Below are positions 62,000 to 64,000 of a stretch of DNA of 64,000 bases, piece by piece. A program made the translations under genes and the position numbers. The notes beneath the pieces are model-generated. The model did not search any database. It was not told the DNA's origin and saw only the letters and a list, made by a program, of their open reading frames with translations. Origin of the DNA: Sheuella amnicola. GTDB lineage: Bacteria > Pseudomonadota > Gammaproteobacteria > Burkholderiales > Burkholderiaceae_B. Each line of letters opens with the position of its first letter. Within the stretch, counting starts at the first letter, position 1. The stretch is taken from the NCBI RefSeq assembly GCF_010499255.1, contig NZ_JAAGRN010000001.1:1-64000 (forward strand). Direction: 5' to 3'.

Positions 62000-62899
62000 A
62001 TGAAAGTCGGTTTGATCGGGTTAGGTAATATGGGTTACCACTTCGGTTCGCGTCTGTTGGCCGCGGGTCATGAACTGGTGGTGTTCGACAATAGCGCAAC
62101 CGCGCTGGAACGTCTTCGCGAAAAGGGCGCGCAAATTGCCTCCAGTTCATGTGATCTTGCCGATCAGGTTGAACTGGTTTTGTTATGCCTGCCGATGCCC
62201 AGCATTGTCGAGTCGGTTGTCTGTGCCGACGATGGCGTTATGCACGGTAAAGCTGTGCGTACTATTGTCGATCTGTCGACAACAGGTCCCTCGGTGACTG
62301 ACGCAGTTGCCAAGCGTGCAGCCGAGCGCGGTATTGAATGGGTGGGCAGTCCGGTTAGCGGCGGCACGATTGGTGCTGAAAAGGGGACGCTGACACTCAT
62401 GGCCTCCGGCCTGGATTCCGCCTTCAAGGCTGCCGAGCCGATTTTGCAGGTATTGGGAAAAAATATTTTCTATCTCGGAGCGACCCCCAGCCTGGGGCAG
62501 ACGATGAAAATCGTCAACAACACATTGTGCGCTGTGAGCATTGTCGCCAGTTGCGAAACGCTTGTTTATGGCGCCAAGGCCGGCCTTGATCCGCAAACAA
62601 TGCTTGATGTGATCAATGTGTCGAGTGGCCGGAATTTTGCTACGCAGGAAAAAATTCCACAGTGCATTGTCAATCGTGAGTTTCCGACTCGCTTCACGAC
62701 TGATTTACTGCATAAAGACATCAAGCTTTGCATGGAAGAAGCCGAAAAACTTGGTGTCCCGATGACGGTTAGTCCTGCAGCCAGACAGTTTCTGGCATTT
62801 GCGATCAGCCAAGGCGATGGGCCACGTGATTACGCCAATATCATTCGCCATATCGAGGGCTGGGCGGGTCAAGAGTTTGGCAAAGCTGTGTCTAAATGA
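62000..62899 (+). CDS. Beta-hydroxyacid dehydrogenase family (GarR/MmsB-like)
   Basis: The 299-residue NAD(P)-dependent enzyme has the Rossmann start VGLIGLGNMGYHFGSRLLAAG and DLSTTGPS. The substrate loop is SPVSGGTIGAEKGTLTLM, and the catalytic Lys lies in MKIVNNTL. Members reduce or oxidise tartronate semialdehyde, 3-hydroxyisobutyrate or related acids. It overlaps the permease start by four bases and follows a Bug receptor, so these three genes may form one uptake-and-oxidation unit. Confidence 0.9.
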   Translation: MKVGLIGLGNMGYHFGSRLLAAGHELVVFDNSATALERLREKGAQIASSSCDLADQVELVLLCLPMPSIVESVVCADDGVMHGKAVRTIVDLSTTGPSVTDAVAKRAAERGIEWVGSPVSGGTIGAEKGTLTLMASGLDSAFKAAEPILQVLGKNIFYLGATPSLGQTMKIVNNTLCAVSIVASCETLVYGAKAGLDPQTMLDVINVSSGRNFATQEKIPQCIVNREFPTRFTTDLLHKDIKLCMEEAEKLGVPMTVSPAARQFLAFAISQGDGPRDYANIIRHIEGWAGQEFGKAVSK

Positions 62900-64000
62900 A
62901 TCAGCCAGAAATGACCGCCGCTAACCCAGCCCAACGCCTTAGTCCTGTCGCAGCGATTGCCATTATCGTCGGTATTGTCGTAGGCGCCGGAATTTTCAAA
63001 ACACCATCAATGGTGGCTGGTGTCACGGGTGACGTTGGCTGGATGATTGTCGCCTGGGTGCTGGGTGGCGTGATTTCGTTGGCCGGCGCCTTATGTTATG
63101 CGGAGTTGGCAACGACTTATCCGCATGCTGGTGGCGACTATCATTTTCTGGCGCGTGCTTTCGGTAAGCCTGTTTCGTTTCTGTATGCCTGGGCCAAGGC
63201 AACTGTGATCAATACCGGTTCGATTGCCTTGTTGGCCTTTGTGTTCGGGGATTACATGTCCAAGGTGGTCTCCCTTGGTACGTATTCCACCGCGATCTGG
63301 GCTGTCGGTATTGTTGTTGCGCTCACATTGATCAATCTGATCGGTATTCACGCTGCATCCTGGGTGCAGACTTTTCTGACGATCATCGAAGTCACGGGAC
63401 TTGTTTGCGTGGCGATTGCCGGCTTTGTGCTGGCTGGTGATGCGCCGGCATCACCGGCTGCGTTTTCGACTTCTCCTAGCCTAGGCATGTTTGGCCTGGC
63501 AATGGTATTCGTGTTGCTGACCTATGGTGGCTGGAACGAGGCTGCCTACATTTCCGCCGAAGTCCGTGGCGGAAAACGGGCGATCGTGCCGGTCATTGTG
63601 CTGAGCATCTTAATCCTGACCGTCATTTATGTTCTGGTCAATATCGCGATTTTGGCTGGTATGGGGTTGACGGGGTTGGCCGATAGCAAGGCTGTGGCGG
63701 CCGATCTAATGGGGCGCGCCTTCGGACCTTGGGGGGAGCGGGCATTAGGTGTGTTTGTTGCCATTTCGGCATTGACCAGTATCAATGCGACCATGATTGT
63801 AGGAGCCCGTACCAATTTCGCACTTGGTCGCGACTGGCCCGCTTTGCGGTTCATGAGCGGGTGGCAGGCGTATCGCGGATCGCCTGTGGCGGCTTACTGG
63901 GTACAGTCAATACTCAGTCTGGCACTTGTCGGCCTTGGAATCTGGCAAACCGATGGTTTCGAGGTCATGGTCGAATTCACCGCCCCGGTATTCTGGAGTT
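62896..64000 (+). CDS. APC-family amino-acid permease, 3' end outside the window
   Basis: The frame from ATG at 62896 stays open to the last base, giving 368 residues of an amino-acid/polyamine antiporter-type carrier. The first helix carries IIVGIVVGAGIFKTPSMVAG, the unwound-helix motif of APC transporters. Further helices follow, with YAELATTYPHAGGDYHFL and VLLTYGGWNEAAYISAEVRG. The start overlaps the dehydrogenase stop (ATGA). The C-terminal helices are not seen, so the exact subfamily is open. Confidence 0.88.
   Translation, partial: MNQPEMTAANPAQRLSPVAAIAIIVGIVVGAGIFKTPSMVAGVTGDVGWMIVAWVLGGVISLAGALCYAELATTYPHAGGDYHFLARAFGKPVSFLYAWAKATVINTGSIALLAFVFGDYMSKVVSLGTYSTAIWAVGIVVALTLINLIGIHAASWVQTFLTIIEVTGLVCVAIAGFVLAGDAPASPAAFSTSPSLGMFGLAMVFVLLTYGGWNEAAYISAEVRGGKRAIVPVIVLSILILTVIYVLVNIAILAGMGLTGLADSKAVAADLMGRAFGPWGERALGVFVAISALTSINATMIVGARTNFALGRDWPALRFMSGWQAYRGSPVAAYWVQSILSLALVGLGIWQTDGFEVMVEFTAPVFWS

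Overview
The window looks like a chromosomal stretch of a betaproteobacterium of the order Burkholderiales, most likely Alcaligenaceae. This is inferred from four separate Bug/TctC-type periplasmic receptors, LIV-type ABC uptake, many CoA-linked catabolic genes, a CysTWA/Sbp sulfate system, trxC, GTP-type PEP carboxykinase and NAD-dependent aspartate dehydrogenase. Gene density is high and moderate-GC codon use dominates, except in the first 7.7 kb, which is AT-richer and full of remnants.

Region 1 (1-7.7 kb) is an accessory segment. It opens with 34-bp tandem repeats and a small unknown ORF, then a 3' fragment of a tRNA-Met(CAU) gene that looks like an integration scar, with inverted-repeat arm-like sites on its left and a tRNA terminator on its right. 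Next comes a complete ttrBCA operon (tetrathionate reductase) with an FNR-like site upstream but no ttrSR sensor pair. IS3-family and other transposase scraps and a 5'-truncated amidohydrolase follow.

Region 2 (7.7-16.2 kb) carries a 5'-nucleotidase lipoprotein, a wrecked molybdenum hydroxylase (large-subunit C-terminus with an in-frame TGA, then an intact 2Fe-2S subunit), an M20 amidohydrolase, an HPP-CBS membrane protein, a PaiB-like FMN protein, a SixA-like phosphatase and undecaprenyl-diphosphatase.

Region 3 (17.3-27.5 kb) is the most interesting part: a tight operon of MaoC hydratase, PaaG-like isomerase, PaaK-like CoA ligase, a single-subunit ferritin-like diiron oxygenase, a ferredoxin/FAD/NAD reductase and a TetR regulator, followed by a complete five-gene branched-chain-type ABC importer. 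It reads as uptake, CoA activation, oxygenation (epoxidation), isomerisation and hydration of an unidentified carboxylic acid. The layout resembles the phenylacetate (paa) and benzoyl-CoA (box) logic but matches neither gene set.

Region 4 (27.5-47 kb) holds hemerythrin, DUF4239, GST, YchJ and Nudix genes, a thiolase plus DUF35 pair, a thioesterase, a class III CoA-transferase, a ribbon-helix-helix regulator, Bug receptors, a dicarboxylate symporter, an AtuA-type pair, an acyl-CoA synthetase, a nitroreductase, a chagasin-like inhibitor, a giant FAD/Fe-S dehydrogenase and a class V aminotransferase.

Region 5 (47-64 kb) is mostly core metabolism: DUF2076 protein, MobA-like nucleotidyltransferase, methyltransferase, aspartate dehydrogenase, TauD-type dioxygenase, PEP carboxykinase, a carbamoylase-type M20 hydrolase, pyruvate kinase, the sulfate ABC operon, thioredoxin 2, another Bug receptor, a beta-hydroxyacid dehydrogenase and an amino-acid permease cut by the window end.
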